A stretch of DNA of 64,000 nucleotides from Leclercia adecarboxylata (GCF_006874705.1 NZ_CP035382.1:2418001-2482000), one strand, 5' to 3'; numbered from the stretch's first letter, positions 1 through 9,105 are shown. Numbers and translations: made by a program. The notes: generated by a model from the sequence alone, not told the origin.

Positions 1-1
1 T

Positions 2-1048
2 AACCAGATCGACGGCAGCTTCGATACCTGGGCGGTGAACCACCGGGTGCTGATCGGCCTCGATTATCAGGATCGCAGCAACAATACCACCGGCTACTAC
101 GGCGGCTTCCCGCCGATCGACGCTTTCCACCCGGTGTACGGCGCGAAGCCGGACTACATCACCATGTACAGCCAGGAGAAGCACAAGCTGCGGCAGACCG
201 GCTACTACCTGCAGGATCAGCTCTCGCTGGACAACTGGCGTCTGACCCTGGGCGGGCGCTACGATCAGGTGAGCGTCTCGAATATCGACAAGCTCAACGA
301 TACCCGCAGCGATCTGGACAAGAACAACTTCAGCAGCCGCGCGGCGCTGTTGTACCTGTTTGATAACGGCATCGCGCCGTACGTCAGCTACTCCACCGCC
401 TTTACGCCGACCAGCTTTGCCGATGCCAACGGCGATCTGCTGGATCCGATGGAAGGCAAGCAGTGGGAAGCAGGGGTGAAGTTTGAGCCGGAAGGGATGA
501 ACAGCCAGTTCAGCGCCTCGGTGTTCCGCATTAACCAGAAAAACATCGCCACCAAAGAGGAGCCGACCGATCCGTACCGCTCTATCGGTGAGATCGAATC
601 TGAAGGGGTGGAGCTGGAAGCGGTGGGGCAGCTGACCGACAGCCTGCGCCTGCAGGCGGCCTATACCTATACCGACATCCGCTACAAGAAGAGCAGCCCG
701 GAGGAAGAGGGCAAGCGTGCGGTCTATGCGCCGCGCAATATGGCCAGCGGCTGGCTCAGCTATGACGTCAAAACCGGGCCGCTCGACGGCCTGACGGTGG
801 GCTCCGGCGTGCGTTACGTCAACGGCGTGACCAGCGATCGCATGAACACCCACACGCTGCCGTCCTACACGCTGGTGGATCTGGCGGTAGGCTATGACCT
901 GTCGAAGGTGGGGCTGACCGGAGTGAGCGCCCAGCTGAACGTCAACAACCTGACGGACGAAAGCTACGTGGCGGCCTGTAACTCACTCTCATACTGCTAC
1001 TTTGGTGCCGAACGCAGCATTGTTGGCAGCGTGTCGTGGAAGTTCTGA
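2..1048 (+). CDS. TonB-dependent siderophore receptor, C-terminal part
   Basis: The gene is cut by the left window edge; the frame is open from base 2 to TGA at 1046-1048. About 348 residues remain, which is the distal half of an outer-membrane 22-strand beta barrel. Visible family marks are the repeated aromatic beta-strand pattern, the conserved barrel block around LGGRYDQV, the NVNNLTDESY block near the end, and a terminal strand ending in Phe (VGSVSWKF), as needed for barrel assembly. The cysteine-containing tail (AACNSLSYCYFGAERS) resembles the ferrichrome/ferrioxamine receptors FhuA and FoxA. The plug domain and TonB box lie outside the window. Ligand assignment to a hydroxamate siderophore is an inference from this tail only. 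Confidence 0.88.
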   Translation, partial: NQIDGSFDTWAVNHRVLIGLDYQDRSNNTTGYYGGFPPIDAFHPVYGAKPDYITMYSQEKHKLRQTGYYLQDQLSLDNWRLTLGGRYDQVSVSNIDKLNDTRSDLDKNNFSSRAALLYLFDNGIAPYVSYSTAFTPTSFADANGDLLDPMEGKQWEAGVKFEPEGMNSQFSASVFRINQKNIATKEEPTDPYRSIGEIESEGVELEAVGQLTDSLRLQAAYTYTDIRYKKSSPEEEGKRAVYAPRNMASGWLSYDVKTGPLDGLTVGSGVRYVNGVTSDRMNTHTLPSYTLVDLAVGYDLSKVGLTGVSAQLNVNNLTDESYVAACNSLSYCYFGAERSIVGSVSWKF

Positions 1049-1060
1049 GTCGTTAGCATT

Positions 1061-1136
1061 GCCCGGTGGCGCTACGCTTACCGGGCCTACGGGACTATCC
1101 CCTCTCCCCTTTGGGGAGAGGGTCAGGGTGAGGGGA
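1061..1136. repeat. REP element plus a CCTCTCCCC/GGGGAGAGG hairpin
   Basis: 1061-1091 is a REP-type palindrome (GCCCGGTGGCGC...CCGGGCC). 1099-1136 carries a second conserved enterobacterial repeat with stem CCTCTCCCC/GGGGAGAGG and a GGTCAGGGTGAGGGG tail. They lie between two convergent genes and probably act in transcription termination or mRNA end protection. The second repeat recurs in inverted orientation at 22307-22342. Confidence 0.7.
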
Positions 1137-1146
1137 AGAGACCGCA

Positions 1147-2562
1147 CTATTCCTCCATCGCAATATGAATCGCCTCGCCCATCTTCTTCAACGCCTCACG
1201 GTTCTTCTCATTCGGCGGTAACGCCACGTTGATCCGCAGGCAGTTACGATACTTCCCTGACGCCGAAAACAGCGACCCCGCCGCGGCCTGGATCTTCAGG
1301 CGACTCAGCTGCTTGCTGACGCACACCATATCCACCTTCTCCGGCAGCTCCACCCACAGCAGGAAACTGCCCTGCGGGCGCGTGACGCAGATCTCCGCCG
1401 GGAAATACTGCCGCACCCAGCAGGTGTAACGCTCCATATTCTGCTGATAAATCTGGCGCATACGCCGCACGTGGCGATGGTAGTGTCCGTCGCGGATAAA
1501 CGCCGCCACCGCCATCTGCGTGCCGGGCACGTTAAACCCGCCCGCGGCATATTTCATGTGCATCACCCGGTCGTAATACCGCCCCGGCACAATCCAGCCG
1601 ACGCGCAGCCCGGGGGCCACGGTTTTGGTAAAGGAGCTGCACAGCAGCACGCGACCGTCGATATCAAAGGAGTGGATGGTGCGCGGGCGCGGGTACTCCG
1701 CCGCCAGCTCGCCGTAAATATCATCCTCCACGATGACGATATCGTGGCGCTGGGCAAGGGCCAGCACCTGGCGTTTGCGCGCCTCCGGCATGATAAACCC
1801 GAGCGGGTTATTGCAGTTGGGCACCAGGATCACCGCTTTGATCGGCCACTGCTCGAGCGCCAGCTCCAGGGCTTCAATGCTGATCCCGGTTTGCGGATCG
1901 GTGGGGATCTCGATCGCCTTGATGTTAAACCCGCGCAGCATCTGCATGGTGCCGTGGAACGACGGCGATTCTACCGCCACGATATCCCCCGGCTGGCACA
2001 CTGAAAGCAGCGCCAGCGACAGCGCCCCGTGGCAGCCGTTGGTGATCACAATTTCGTTCGCCGCCACCGTCGAGCCGCCGTCCAGCAACAGGCGGGCGAT
2101 CTGCTCGCGCAGCTCCTGCCGCCCCTCCAGCACGTCGTAACTTAGCATCTCCCCGGGATGGTGCTGGGCAATGCGGCTCATCTCGCGCCACAGCGGCTTC
2201 AGGCTCGGCTGGTTCAGATCCGGCGAGCCGCCGCCAAAAGAGATCATCTCCTTATCGGCGCGGGCATCGAGGAGCATCATCACCTCATCCCACTGGGTCA
2301 CCTCTACCGGACGCTGCACCGGGCGGGTCATCGCCGGGACGGGCGGCTGCGCTTTGCGCGAGGAGACGAAGTAGCCGGAGCGCGGCTGGGGGGTGATCAG
2401 CTGTAAATTTTCGAGGATCTGATAGGCCTGCTGGATGGTGCTGATGCTGACTCCGTGCTCCTGGCTCAGCGCGCGCACCGAGGGTAAACGCTCCCCGCTG
2501 CGATACAGTCCTTGTTCAATGCGTTGCGCCAGGAGATTGGCCAGATGTTGGTAGCGCGTCAT
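1147..2562 (-). CDS. yjiR: MocR/GntR-family PLP-dependent regulator YjiR
   Basis: 471 residues. The N-terminal winged helix (about residues 1-70; RLPSVRALSQEHGVSISTIQQAY) is of GntR type, and the rest is an aminotransferase fold-I domain. The PLP lysine is K313 in CSSFTKT, and the NPLGF and EDDIYGEL blocks also fit fold I. Sequence and length agree with E. coli YjiR (about 470 residues), and the divergent partner is a YjiS-like gene exactly as in E. coli. It is a cytoplasmic DNA-binding regulator that probably senses an amine or PLP-linked ligand; the target is unknown. ATG at 2560-2562. The 176-base divergent spacer carries repeated ATCTGTAT boxes likely to be its operator. Confidence 0.9.
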   Translation of the reverse strand: MTRYQHLANLLAQRIEQGLYRSGERLPSVRALSQEHGVSISTIQQAYQILENLQLITPQPRSGYFVSSRKAQPPVPAMTRPVQRPVEVTQWDEVMMLLDARADKEMISFGGGSPDLNQPSLKPLWREMSRIAQHHPGEMLSYDVLEGRQELREQIARLLLDGGSTVAANEIVITNGCHGALSLALLSVCQPGDIVAVESPSFHGTMQMLRGFNIKAIEIPTDPQTGISIEALELALEQWPIKAVILVPNCNNPLGFIMPEARKRQVLALAQRHDIVIVEDDIYGELAAEYPRPRTIHSFDIDGRVLLCSSFTKTVAPGLRVGWIVPGRYYDRVMHMKYAAGGFNVPGTQMAVAAFIRDGHYHRHVRRMRQIYQQNMERYTCWVRQYFPAEICVTRPQGSFLLWVELPEKVDMVCVSKQLSRLKIQAAAGSLFSASGKYRNCLRINVALPPNEKNREALKKMGEAIHIAMEE

Positions 2563-2582
2563 GCTGTATCCTTGGTTGTCAC

Positions 2583-2684
2583 CATACAGATCTAAAAACC
2601 AGTACAGAGTGCCGCGAAAAACGGCATTCAGATACTGTTTTAGCGGATCTGTATGTTAAACAAAAGTTGTTTTTGAATCTGTAT
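2583..2684. promoter_or_regulatory. Candidate YjiR operator in the yjiR-yjiS spacer
   Basis: CATACAGATC (2583-2592) and GATCTGTATG (2646-2655) form a perfect 10-base inverted pair. A third box, ATCTGTAT (2677-2684), lies exactly 30 bases, about three helical turns, from the second in direct orientation. MocR-type regulators typically bind direct repeats between themselves and a divergent target. The spacing and location support autoregulation plus yjiS control; this is inference. Confidence 0.5.
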
Positions 2685-2738
2685 TGCAGGCCCCGATTTC
2701 CGTGATGATAACTCCACAGACACGATGAGGAGCGCATC

Positions 2739-2900
2739 ATGGAATTTTACGAAAACCGGGCCAAACGGCCGTTTGCGGTGTTTATCTGGATCGGGCGGGC
2801 AGTGAAAAAATGGTATCGCGTTAACCGCACGCGCCGCATTCTGAGCCAGATGAGCGATGAGCAGCTCAAGGATGTCGGGCTGTCGCGATTTGATATGTAG
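2739..2900 (+). CDS. yjiS: DUF1127 small protein YjiS
   Basis: 53 residues, from ATG 2739 with AGGAG at 2728-2732 to TAG 2898-2900. The C-terminal DUF1127 motif is clear: RRILSQMSDEQLKDVGLSRFD. The protein is basic (VKKWYRVNRTRR), consistent with RNA or nucleic-acid association, which has been proposed for other DUF1127 proteins. E. coli YjiS has the same length and the same divergent arrangement with yjiR, which is the basis for the symbol. Expression is probably tied to YjiR through the shared spacer. Function unknown. Confidence 0.85.
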   Translation: MEFYENRAKRPFAVFIWIGRAVKKWYRVNRTRRILSQMSDEQLKDVGLSRFDM

Positions 2901-2904
2901 GGTA

Positions 2905-2983
2905 TTGCCCGGTGGCGCTGCGCTTATCGGGCCTGGAAGGGCACGAACCGTAGGCCGGGTAAGGCGTAGCCGCCACCCGGCAT
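2905..2983. repeat. Paired REP elements (BIME)
   Basis: Two opposed REP units, GCCCGGTGGCGCTGCGC (from 2907) and GGCCGGGTAAGGCGTAGC (from 2953), fill the gap between yjiS and the convergent DUF4282 gene. Confidence 0.75.
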
Positions 2984-2990
2984 AAAGGCC

Positions 2991-3245
2991 TCACTCTACG
3001 GTGGATTTCCCGGTGTTCTCTGCGATACGGCGTAGATATTCGTTATTTTTAAACGCTACCATGATCAGCTCGAACATCACGCGGGTGCCGATCAGGCTGA
3101 ACACCATGCCGAAAAATCCGGCGAACAGATGCTCGGTAAACATGGAGTAGAGCCCGCCGATGAAGATAAACAGCATGGCGATCCAGTAGAAAAAGACCAG
3201 CACGCGCGGCGTTAACAGATAGTCGAATCCCAGTAGTGATTTCAT
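2991..3245 (-). CDS. DUF4282 family small membrane protein
   Basis: 84 residues, ATG at 3243-3245. Two strong hydrophobic stretches (about residues 13-35 and 42-65: VLVFFYWIAMLFIFIGGLYS and FFGMVFSLIGTRVMFELIMV) are followed by a charged tail. This pattern matches the DUF4282 family of inner-membrane proteins, and the RVMFELIMVAFKNNEYLR block is characteristic. No known function. It stands alone, with REP elements downstream and a 114-base gap to the next minus-strand gene. Confidence 0.75.
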   Translation of the reverse strand: MKSLLGFDYLLTPRVLVFFYWIAMLFIFIGGLYSMFTEHLFAGFFGMVFSLIGTRVMFELIMVAFKNNEYLRRIAENTGKSTVE

Positions 3246-3359
3246 TTTTCTTGTCCTTAGAAGTTTTATTTTGCGCGTTGATTATAAAGGCAGTGGCGGT
3301 AATTCATACCTTAATGATTATCTGGAAACGGCTTTTTGTGGTGCAAAATCAGGGAGTTG

Positions 3360-4751
3360 TTATTTCAGAAGATCGCAGGTTTGGCTTTTTGGCCGCGTGA
3401 GTAGCGCAACGGCCTCTTCATAGCTGCGCACGTTGTTATACCCCATCACCAGCCCGTAACGTTTATCCGACCCGCTGTACCACGCCGACAGGGCATTCAC
3501 CTGCAACTGCTGCTGTTGCCAGCAGTGGGCGATCGCCTGGTCGCAGCTGCCTGTGGTTAGAAACGCCACGATATGCATCCCGCCGTCGTTCTGCTCGGTG
3601 AAGAATCGATCCCCGTAGACCTCGTGCAGGGCGGCAATCATCCAGTCGCGGCGCTGCTGATAGAGGGCGCGCATCTTTTTCAGATGGCGGAAGAAGTGGC
3701 CCTCGTTGAGGAAGGCGGTGAGGATCTTTTGCGTCAGCACCGGCTGGCCGCTGGCAAGCAGATCGGCGCAATCGTTGAAAGCTGATACCGTGCTGGCGGG
3801 CATCACCACGTAGCCGAGGCGCAGGGACGGCATCACGGTTTTGCTGAAGGTGCCCATGTAGATCACCCGATCCTGACGATCGAGGCTTTTCAGTGACGGC
3901 AGCACCTTACGGGTGTAGTGAAACTCGCCGTCGTAGTCATCTTCAATGATCCAGGCATCGTTCTGCCCGGCCCAGTCGAGCAGCTGCTGTCTACGGGGCA
4001 GCGACAGCGTGACCGCCAGCGGGCTCTGGTGCGACGGGGTAACGATAACGAACCGGGCGTCGGGGTGGTGGCGCAGCAGATACCCGGTGTCCATGCCTGA
4101 ACGATCCACCGGCACGGTGTGCAGGCGCGGCACGATCCGCCGGAGCAGCTGCTGGCCCATAAAATAGCCCGGATCTTCAAATACCACCTTATCGTTACGG
4201 CTGGCGAGGGTGTCGAGGATCAGCCGCAGGCTGCCGCTGTAGCCGCTGGTGATCAGCACCTGCTCTGGCGTGCAGGACAAGCCGCGCGAAATGTTGAGGT
4301 AGCTGGCGATCGCCTGGCGCAGGGGAGACCAGCCCATCACCGGCGGGTTGAGCATCTCCTCCTGACGCATGGCGCGCACCGCATGGCCCGCCAGCAGCAG
4401 CCATTTCTTATACGGGAAGCTGTCCAGCGCCGGGATGCCGGGGCGCAAAAAGCCCGCCCGTTCCCGCTGGCTGACCAACGATTCCGGCAGCTGGCCGGTA
4501 AGCGGATCGTCGGGCGGCGGGGGCGTGACGGGAAGAGTGAGATCCGGGTTCACCCGCGTGCCGCGCGCGCCCTGGCTCACCAGATAGCCCTCGCCGGTCA
4601 GAATGGCGTAGGCGGTTTCAACCGTTTTGCGCGCCACCTTCAGCTCTTCCGCCAGCACGCGGATGGCAGGCACCTTGTCGCCGGGCTTGAGGACGCCGCG
4701 GGTGATGTTGTCCCGATAGCGGGTATAAATTTCATGATAGCCCGGCTTCAT
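3360..4751 (-). CDS. PdxR-like MocR family transcriptional regulator
   Basis: 463 residues. GntR winged helix at about 1-70 (KPGDKVPAIRVLAEELKVARKTVETAY), a proline-rich linker (PVTPPPPDD), then an aminotransferase-like domain with PLP lysine K304 in MGTFSKT and an EDDYDGEF block. It is divergent from the AhpD-like gene at 4852 across 100 bases, which makes that gene the likely target. MocR regulators of this subtype include PdxR (PLP synthesis) and GabR, but nothing here shows either role. ATG 4749-4751. Confidence 0.82.
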   Translation of the reverse strand: MKPGYHEIYTRYRDNITRGVLKPGDKVPAIRVLAEELKVARKTVETAYAILTGEGYLVSQGARGTRVNPDLTLPVTPPPPDDPLTGQLPESLVSQRERAGFLRPGIPALDSFPYKKWLLLAGHAVRAMRQEEMLNPPVMGWSPLRQAIASYLNISRGLSCTPEQVLITSGYSGSLRLILDTLASRNDKVVFEDPGYFMGQQLLRRIVPRLHTVPVDRSGMDTGYLLRHHPDARFVIVTPSHQSPLAVTLSLPRRQQLLDWAGQNDAWIIEDDYDGEFHYTRKVLPSLKSLDRQDRVIYMGTFSKTVMPSLRLGYVVMPASTVSAFNDCADLLASGQPVLTQKILTAFLNEGHFFRHLKKMRALYQQRRDWMIAALHEVYGDRFFTEQNDGGMHIVAFLTTGSCDQAIAHCWQQQQLQVNALSAWYSGSDKRYGLVMGYNNVRSYEEAVALLTRPKSQTCDLLK

Positions 4752-4851
4752 GTCCTACCTCGTTTCGCGCTTTTTGTATCTTTTTACTATGTCATGAACG
4801 GCGTAAATTTGCCCCATCGCATTTCCTATGCCGCACACCCGGAGAAAGACA

Positions 4852-5331
4852 ATGAGCACTCGCGTTAACCACCATAAAGCCACACCTGCCCTCGCTAAAG
4901 CGCTGTCCGACCTGAGCATGGCGGTGAGCCAGACCTCCATCGACCCGGCGCTGAAGCACCTGATCGACATCCGCGTCTCCCAGCTCAACGGCTGCACCTT
5001 CTGTCTGGATATGCATTCGAAAGAGGCCAAAATTGCCGGCGAGCGCGAGCTGCGCCTGTACCATCTGACCGCATGGCGCGAGTCACCGCTGTTCAGCGCC
5101 CGTGAAAAAGCGGCCCTGGCCTTCACCGAAGCCCTGACCCAGATCGGCCCCCACGGCGTCAGCGACGTGCTGTACCGCAGCGTGGCGGAACACTATTCGG
5201 AGATTGAGATCTCCGAGCTGAACTTTGCGATCGTGGCGATCAATGCCTGGAACCGTCTGGGGATCACTTCCCGTATGGAACCCGGCGCGCTGGATGGCGC
5301 CTACGGCCTGAACAAAGCTAACCTCGAGTAA
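4852..5331 (+). CDS. Carboxymuconolactone decarboxylase/AhpD-like protein
   Basis: 159 residues from ATG 4852, chosen because GGAGA at 4841-4845 sits just upstream; an in-frame ATG at 4828 has no such site. The AhpD core is clear: IDIRVSQLNGCTFCLDMHSKEA, with CxxC plus a downstream His, the pair used in alkylhydroperoxidase-type disulfide chemistry. Single CMD domain, all-helical, cytoplasmic. Likely role in peroxide or electrophile detoxification. It is divergent from a PdxR-like regulator, and its 3' end overlaps the convergent LysR gene by 14 bases. Confidence 0.85.
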   Translation: MSTRVNHHKATPALAKALSDLSMAVSQTSIDPALKHLIDIRVSQLNGCTFCLDMHSKEAKIAGERELRLYHLTAWRESPLFSAREKAALAFTEALTQIGPHGVSDVLYRSVAEHYSEIEISELNFAIVAINAWNRLGITSRMEPGALDGAYGLNKANLE

Positions 5332-6220
5332 GACCGCGCTCACGGATCATCGCCACCAGCGCCCGCAGCCCCGGCGGGACGTGGCGATGGCCGGGGTAGT
5401 AGAGGCGCAGCCCGGCAAAGGGCTGCGACCACTCGTCCAGCACGCTCACCAGCTCCCCGTTTTCCAGCTCCTGCTGAATATAGAGTTCCGGTAAAAACCC
5501 GATCCCCAGCCCGGCTTTCACCGCCCGGATCGAGGCAAAGAGATCTGAGGTGGCAAAACGCGGCGGCACCGCCAGGGCGATCTGTTCCCCGCGTCGCGCC
5601 AGCTCCCAGCGATAGATCCCCCCGTGGGCCATCCGCATGCCGATCCCCTGGTGATGCAGCAGATCGTCCGGGGTTTGCGGGGTGCCGTAGCGGGCAAAAT
5701 AGTCCGGCGTGGCGGTGACGAGCTGACGAATATCGGGGGTGAGCGGCACGGCGATCATGTCCTGCGGCACCGACTCCGCAAGGCGCACCCCGGCGTCGTA
5801 ACCTTCCGCCACGATATCGATCATCCGCGCTTCACTCACCGCCTCGACGCGCATTTTCGGGTAGCGGATCATGTAGTCGATCAGCAGCGCATCCAGGAAC
5901 AGCGTGCCGACGTTATTGGGAACGTTCAGGCGCAGGGTGCCGGCAGGTTCGTCGGTCTCGCTGTGGATCTCTTCGTCCGCCTGTCGAATTTCCTGCAACG
6001 CTGGGCCGATGCGTGCCACATAGCGCTGCCCGGCGTCGGTGAGCCCCACGCTGCGGGTGGTGCGGTTAAACAGGCGCGTTTGCAGGCGGGATTCCAGCCC
6101 GGCAACGGCGTTGCTCACGGCGGTGGCCGACATTCCCAGCTCCTGGGCGGCGGCGCGAAAGCTGCCGCGACGCACCACGGCCATCACCACTTCCAGCTCG
6201 GTCAGTCCTGAACGGTGCAT
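5318..6220 (-). CDS. LysR-family transcriptional regulator
   Basis: 300 residues. N-terminal winged helix at about 1-65 ([45 protein letters not shown]), then a LysR substrate-binding domain with the [23 protein letters not shown] block typical of the DsdC/YafC-like subgroup. Divergent from the aldehyde dehydrogenase at 6321 with a 100-base spacer, so it probably controls that gene. GATTATC occurs twice in the spacer (6222-6228 and 6263-6269) and could be part of its binding site. ATG at 6218-6220. Confidence 0.88.
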   Translation of the reverse strand: MHRSGLTELEVVMAVVRRGSFRAAAQELGMSATAVSNAVAGLESRLQTRLFNRTTRSVGLTDAGQRYVARIGPALQEIRQADEEIHSETDEPAGTLRLNVPNNVGTLFLDALLIDYMIRYPKMRVEAVSEARMIDIVAEGYDAGVRLAESVPQDMIAVPLTPDIRQLVTATPDYFARYGTPQTPDDLLHHQGIGMRMAHGGIYRWELARRGEQIALAVPPRFATSDLFASIRAVKAGLGIGFLPELYIQQELENGELVSVLDEWSQPFAGLRLYYPGHRHVPPGLRALVAMIRERGLTRG

Positions 6221-6320
6221 AGATTATCCTGAAAATCGAAACAACCTTTGCAGCATAGCGTGGATTATCGTAACGGAGAAGGCGTGCCAGACTGGGTGCA
6301 TCCAGCCTGAGGAGGTTTAT

Positions 6321-7736
6321 ATGCATCACATCGAACAGATTTATATCAACGGCGAATTTGTTACCCCACACGGCACCGAACGTTTTGATCTCTTTAACCC
6401 GGCGACGGCCCGGGTGATGGGCCAGGTGCGTCTGGCCGATGCAGTGGATGCCGAACGCGCTATTGCCGCCGCAAAAGCCGCTTTTCCGGCGTGGTCGCAA
6501 ACCCGCAAACAGGAACGCATTGCCGCGCTACAGCGGATGCAGGCTGCCGTGGCGGCCCGGCACGACGATCTGCTGGAGGCGGTGATTGAGGAGTATGGTG
6601 CCCCCGCGTCGCGCTCGGCGTGGATGGCGAGCTATCCGGCGGAGGCGATCGGCCAGGCCATCGCGGCGCTGGAGGCGTTTGAATTCGTGATGACGGCCGG
6701 GGCGGCCCGGGTAGAGATGACGCCGCTCGGCGTCGCCGGGCTCATCACCCCGTGGAACAGCGATGCGGGCTTTATCTGCGGCAAACTGGCGGCAGCGCTG
6801 GCCGCAGGCTGCACGGCGGTGATCAAGCCCAGCGAGATGAGCGCCCTGCAGACGCAGATCGTGACCGAGGCGTTGCACGCCGCCGACCTGCCGCCGGGGG
6901 TGTTTAACATCGTCACCGGGCGCGGCGACACGGTGGGGGAGACAATCAGCCGTCACCCTCTTGTTGCGAAAATCTCGTTTACCGGTTCAACGCAGACCGG
7001 CAAAGCGATCCTGCGTAACGCGGCGGAGAACTTTACCCGCGTCACCCTGGAGCTGGGCGGCAAATCCCCGACCCTGATCCTCGACGATGCCGATATCAAA
7101 CAGGCCGTTCCGCTGGCGGTGCAGGCCGGTCTGATGAACAGCGGGCAGGCGTGTGTGGCCGGTACGCGCATTCTGGTGCCGCAGTCGCGGAAAGCGGAAT
7201 TCGAGCAGGCGCTGGCTCAGGCCATCGCAGCGGTGAAGTCCGGCGATCCGCGCGACAGCGCCACCGGGGTCGGCCCGATGGTGAGCGAGAAACAGTGGCA
7301 GCGGGTGCAGGGGTATATCCAGCGAGGGCTGGCAGAGGGGGCGCGCCTGCTGGCGGGCGGAGAAGGGCGACCGGAAGGCACCCGGGACGGCTGGTTTGTC
7401 CGCCCGACGCTGTTTACCGATGTCCACAACCAGATGACCATCGCCCGCGAAGAGATTTTTGGTCCGGTGCTGTGTGTGATTGCTTATCGCGACGAGGCCG
7501 AAGCCATCGCCATTGCCAACGACACCGACTACGGCCTGAGCGCGCTGGTGCTGGGCGGCGATGTGGCTCGTGCCCGCCGTGTGGCGGCGCAGATCCAGTC
7601 CGGTCGCGTGCTGGTGAATACCCTCGCCCATGAGCCTCAAGCGCCCTTTGGTGGGTTCAAACACTCCGGCGTGGGGCGCGAGATGGGAACCTGGGGGATC
7701 AGCGCGTTTATGGAGCCGAAGTCGATCCTCGGCTAA
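6321..7736 (+). CDS. NAD(P)-dependent aldehyde dehydrogenase
   Basis: 471 residues from ATG 6321 with a strong GGAGG at 6311-6315. The frame is open further upstream, but only over the antisense of the LysR gene. Standard ALDH fold: cofactor block [10 protein letters not shown]...AVIKPSE, general base E244 in [10 protein letters not shown], nucleophile C278 in [11 protein letters not shown], and EEIFGPVL and [13 protein letters not shown] near the end. The Asp in PWNSDAG replaces the more usual Phe-Pro. It oxidises an aldehyde to the acid; substrate not deducible. Divergent LysR gene is the likely regulator. Confidence 0.9.
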   Translation: MHHIEQIYINGEFVTPHGTERFDLFNPATARVMGQVRLADAVDAERAIAAAKAAFPAWSQTRKQERIAALQRMQAAVAARHDDLLEAVIEEYGAPASRSAWMASYPAEAIGQAIAALEAFEFVMTAGAARVEMTPLGVAGLITPWNSDAGFICGKLAAALAAGCTAVIKPSEMSALQTQIVTEALHAADLPPGVFNIVTGRGDTVGETISRHPLVAKISFTGSTQTGKAILRNAAENFTRVTLELGGKSPTLILDDADIKQAVPLAVQAGLMNSGQACVAGTRILVPQSRKAEFEQALAQAIAAVKSGDPRDSATGVGPMVSEKQWQRVQGYIQRGLAEGARLLAGGEGRPEGTRDGWFVRPTLFTDVHNQMTIAREEIFGPVLCVIAYRDEAEAIAIANDTDYGLSALVLGGDVARARRVAAQIQSGRVLVNTLAHEPQAPFGGFKHSGVGREMGTWGISAFMEPKSILG

Positions 7737-7741
7737 AGCAC

Positions 7742-7816
7742 CGCCCGGCGGCGCAGGCTTGCCGGGCCTACAGTTAGTGCCTTTCCAGGCCGGGTAAGCG
7801 CAGCGCCACCCGGCAA
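7742..7816. repeat. Paired REP elements (BIME)
   Basis: GCCCGGCGGCGCAGGCTTGC (from 7743) and GGCCGGGTAAGCGCAGCGCC (from 7788) form an opposed REP pair between the convergent aldehyde dehydrogenase and acetyltransferase genes. Confidence 0.75.
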
Positions 7817-7824
7817 TTCGCGGT

Positions 7825-8346
7825 TTATTCGGCAAACAGCTTTTCAATGGATTTGGTGGGATAAAAAAGAGCATCGGCGTTGCTACCCGTTAAAGGAATA
7901 AAGCCGAGCGTCAGATAAAAATCTTTCGCCTTATCGTTGAGCGCATCCACAAACATGCCGTGAATGCCCACAGCCTGCGACGCCAGCCAGACCACTTTCA
8001 TGGCATGTGTCACCAGCGTCATCCCCCAGCCCTGACCCTGCAGATCCTGGTGTATTGCGAGGCGCCCTAACGTGACGCTGGGTACATTGACATAGGGCAC
8101 TTTGCGCTGCTGCGTTTTTGATGGCAGGGTCTCTTTCTCAAAGCAACTGCCGGACAACGTATAGTAGCCCAGCACTTTAGGCGTAGGGTCATCGGTGACG
8201 AGAAGATAAGCGCGTAACAAGCGCCCAACGTGCTGGCGTGCAAGATGCTCACACAGAAAACGGTTGAGGGTATCTTCCCCGCAGTTGAAGCCTGTTAAAT
8301 CATAGTGAGTCGTTTGCGAAAACATCCTTATCGTCAGATTAGCCAC
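7825..8346 (-). CDS. GNAT acetyltransferase toxin (KacT/AtaT/TacT type)
   Basis: 173 residues, ATG 8344-8346. GNAT fold with acetyl-CoA loop QGQGWG (103-108) and the toxin-family tyrosine Y144 in KDFYLTLGF. Family blocks FNCGEDTLNRFLCEHLARQH, GYYTLSGSCFEKETLPSKTQQRK and VTLGRLAIHQDLQGQGWG match KacT of Klebsiella closely. Such toxins acetylate the amino group of charged tRNA and stop translation. The gene starts 3 bases after the antitoxin stop, a coupled operon. Key residues look intact, so the toxin is probably active. Confidence 0.9.
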   Translation of the reverse strand: MANLTIRMFSQTTHYDLTGFNCGEDTLNRFLCEHLARQHVGRLLRAYLLVTDDPTPKVLGYYTLSGSCFEKETLPSKTQQRKVPYVNVPSVTLGRLAIHQDLQGQGWGMTLVTHAMKVVWLASQAVGIHGMFVDALNDKAKDFYLTLGFIPLTGSNADALFYPTKSIEKLFAE

Positions 8347-8349
8347 GTC

Positions 8350-8619
8350 TTACTCCATGTTTTGCAGACGTCTTGCTGCGCGTTTCAGCCTCTCATTGGG
8401 CTCTGGCGGGTTGTCGAGTGCATCCATAACGCGTTTCCACGAATCTTCATTAAGGATCAGGCGGCGATGCTGCTCAATGACTTCGGCAGCCCGTTCCGAG
8501 GCACTGTTAACCATAAACTGGGTGATTGTCTGGTTAGTCATCGCCGCAGCTTCTTCGATCAGATCTTTGTCTTCGTCAGTTAACCTGAGGTCGATGCGCT
8601 GTTTTTTCAGTGCTGGCAT
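8350..8619 (-). CDS. DUF1778 ribbon-helix-helix antitoxin (KacA/AtaR type)
   Basis: 89 residues from ATG 8617-8619, chosen because the sequence upstream of it on the minus strand reads CCCCGGAGTAAA (GGAG); the longer open frame has no family similarity before this point. N-terminal RHH DNA-binding part (KKQRIDLRLTDEDKDLIEEAA) and a C-terminal toxin-binding tail (NPPEPNERLKRAARRL) that occupies the toxin active site in this family. First gene of the toxin-antitoxin operon; expected to autorepress at the inverted repeat at 8642-8662. Confidence 0.9.
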   Translation of the reverse strand: MPALKKQRIDLRLTDEDKDLIEEAAAMTNQTITQFMVNSASERAAEVIEQHRRLILNEDSWKRVMDALDNPPEPNERLKRAARRLQNME

Positions 8620-8641
8620 TTTTACTCCGGGGTTATCTTTA

Positions 8642-8662
8642 TGTACGGATAGATTCCGTACA
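8642..8662. promoter_or_regulatory. Inverted-repeat operator of the KacAT-type operon
   Basis: TGTACGGA (8642-8649) and TCCGTACA (8655-8662) are perfect inverted 8-mers around TAGAT, 23 bases upstream of the antitoxin start. Position and symmetry fit autorepression by the RHH antitoxin-toxin complex. Confidence 0.65.
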
Positions 8663-8781
8663 CGAACTATAAAACTGAACAGGATTTTTTTCAATCCGGG
8701 CGATAACATTTCGCTCCTCACCGAAGCATCACGTTTTTCTTTCCTGCATCCTCTCCTTAACCCCACAACGGAGAGATCCTC

Positions 8782-9105
8782 ATGATTGCAGTCCTGTTTG
8801 AAGCCAGAGCGCAACCCGCGCATCAGGCGCGTTACCTGCAGCTGGCCGCCGGGCTAAAACCGCTGCTGGCGGATATCGACGGCTTTATCGATATCGAACG
8901 TTTCCAGAGCCTGACCAACGACGGCAAAATCCTCTCCCTCTCCTGGTGGCGGGATGAGGAAGCGATCCTGAAGTGGAAGCAAAACGTCTTTCACCAGGCC
9001 GCGCAGGCCGAAGGGCGGGCGTCGATCTTTGCCTCTTACCGGATTCGCGTGGCGCAGGTGGTGCGGGAATACGCCTCAGAGACCGGAGGACATGCCGATG
9101 TATGA
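8782..9105 (+). CDS. Antibiotic biosynthesis monooxygenase (ABM) domain protein
   Basis: 107 residues, ATG 8782. Small ferredoxin-like alpha/beta fold of the ABM family: [11 protein letters not shown] start, [32 protein letters not shown] core, and a short HxxAQ-type helix after it (HQAAQAEGR). The tryptophan-rich centre and the WxxEEAIxxWK pattern are typical. Proteins of this kind oxidise aromatics or degrade small electrophiles without a cofactor. First gene of a tightly overlapping three-gene operon with an ACT-domain protein and an ArsR-like regulator. Confidence 0.8.
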   Translation: MIAVLFEARAQPAHQARYLQLAAGLKPLLADIDGFIDIERFQSLTNDGKILSLSWWRDEEAILKWKQNVFHQAAQAEGRASIFASYRIRVAQVVREYASETGGHADV

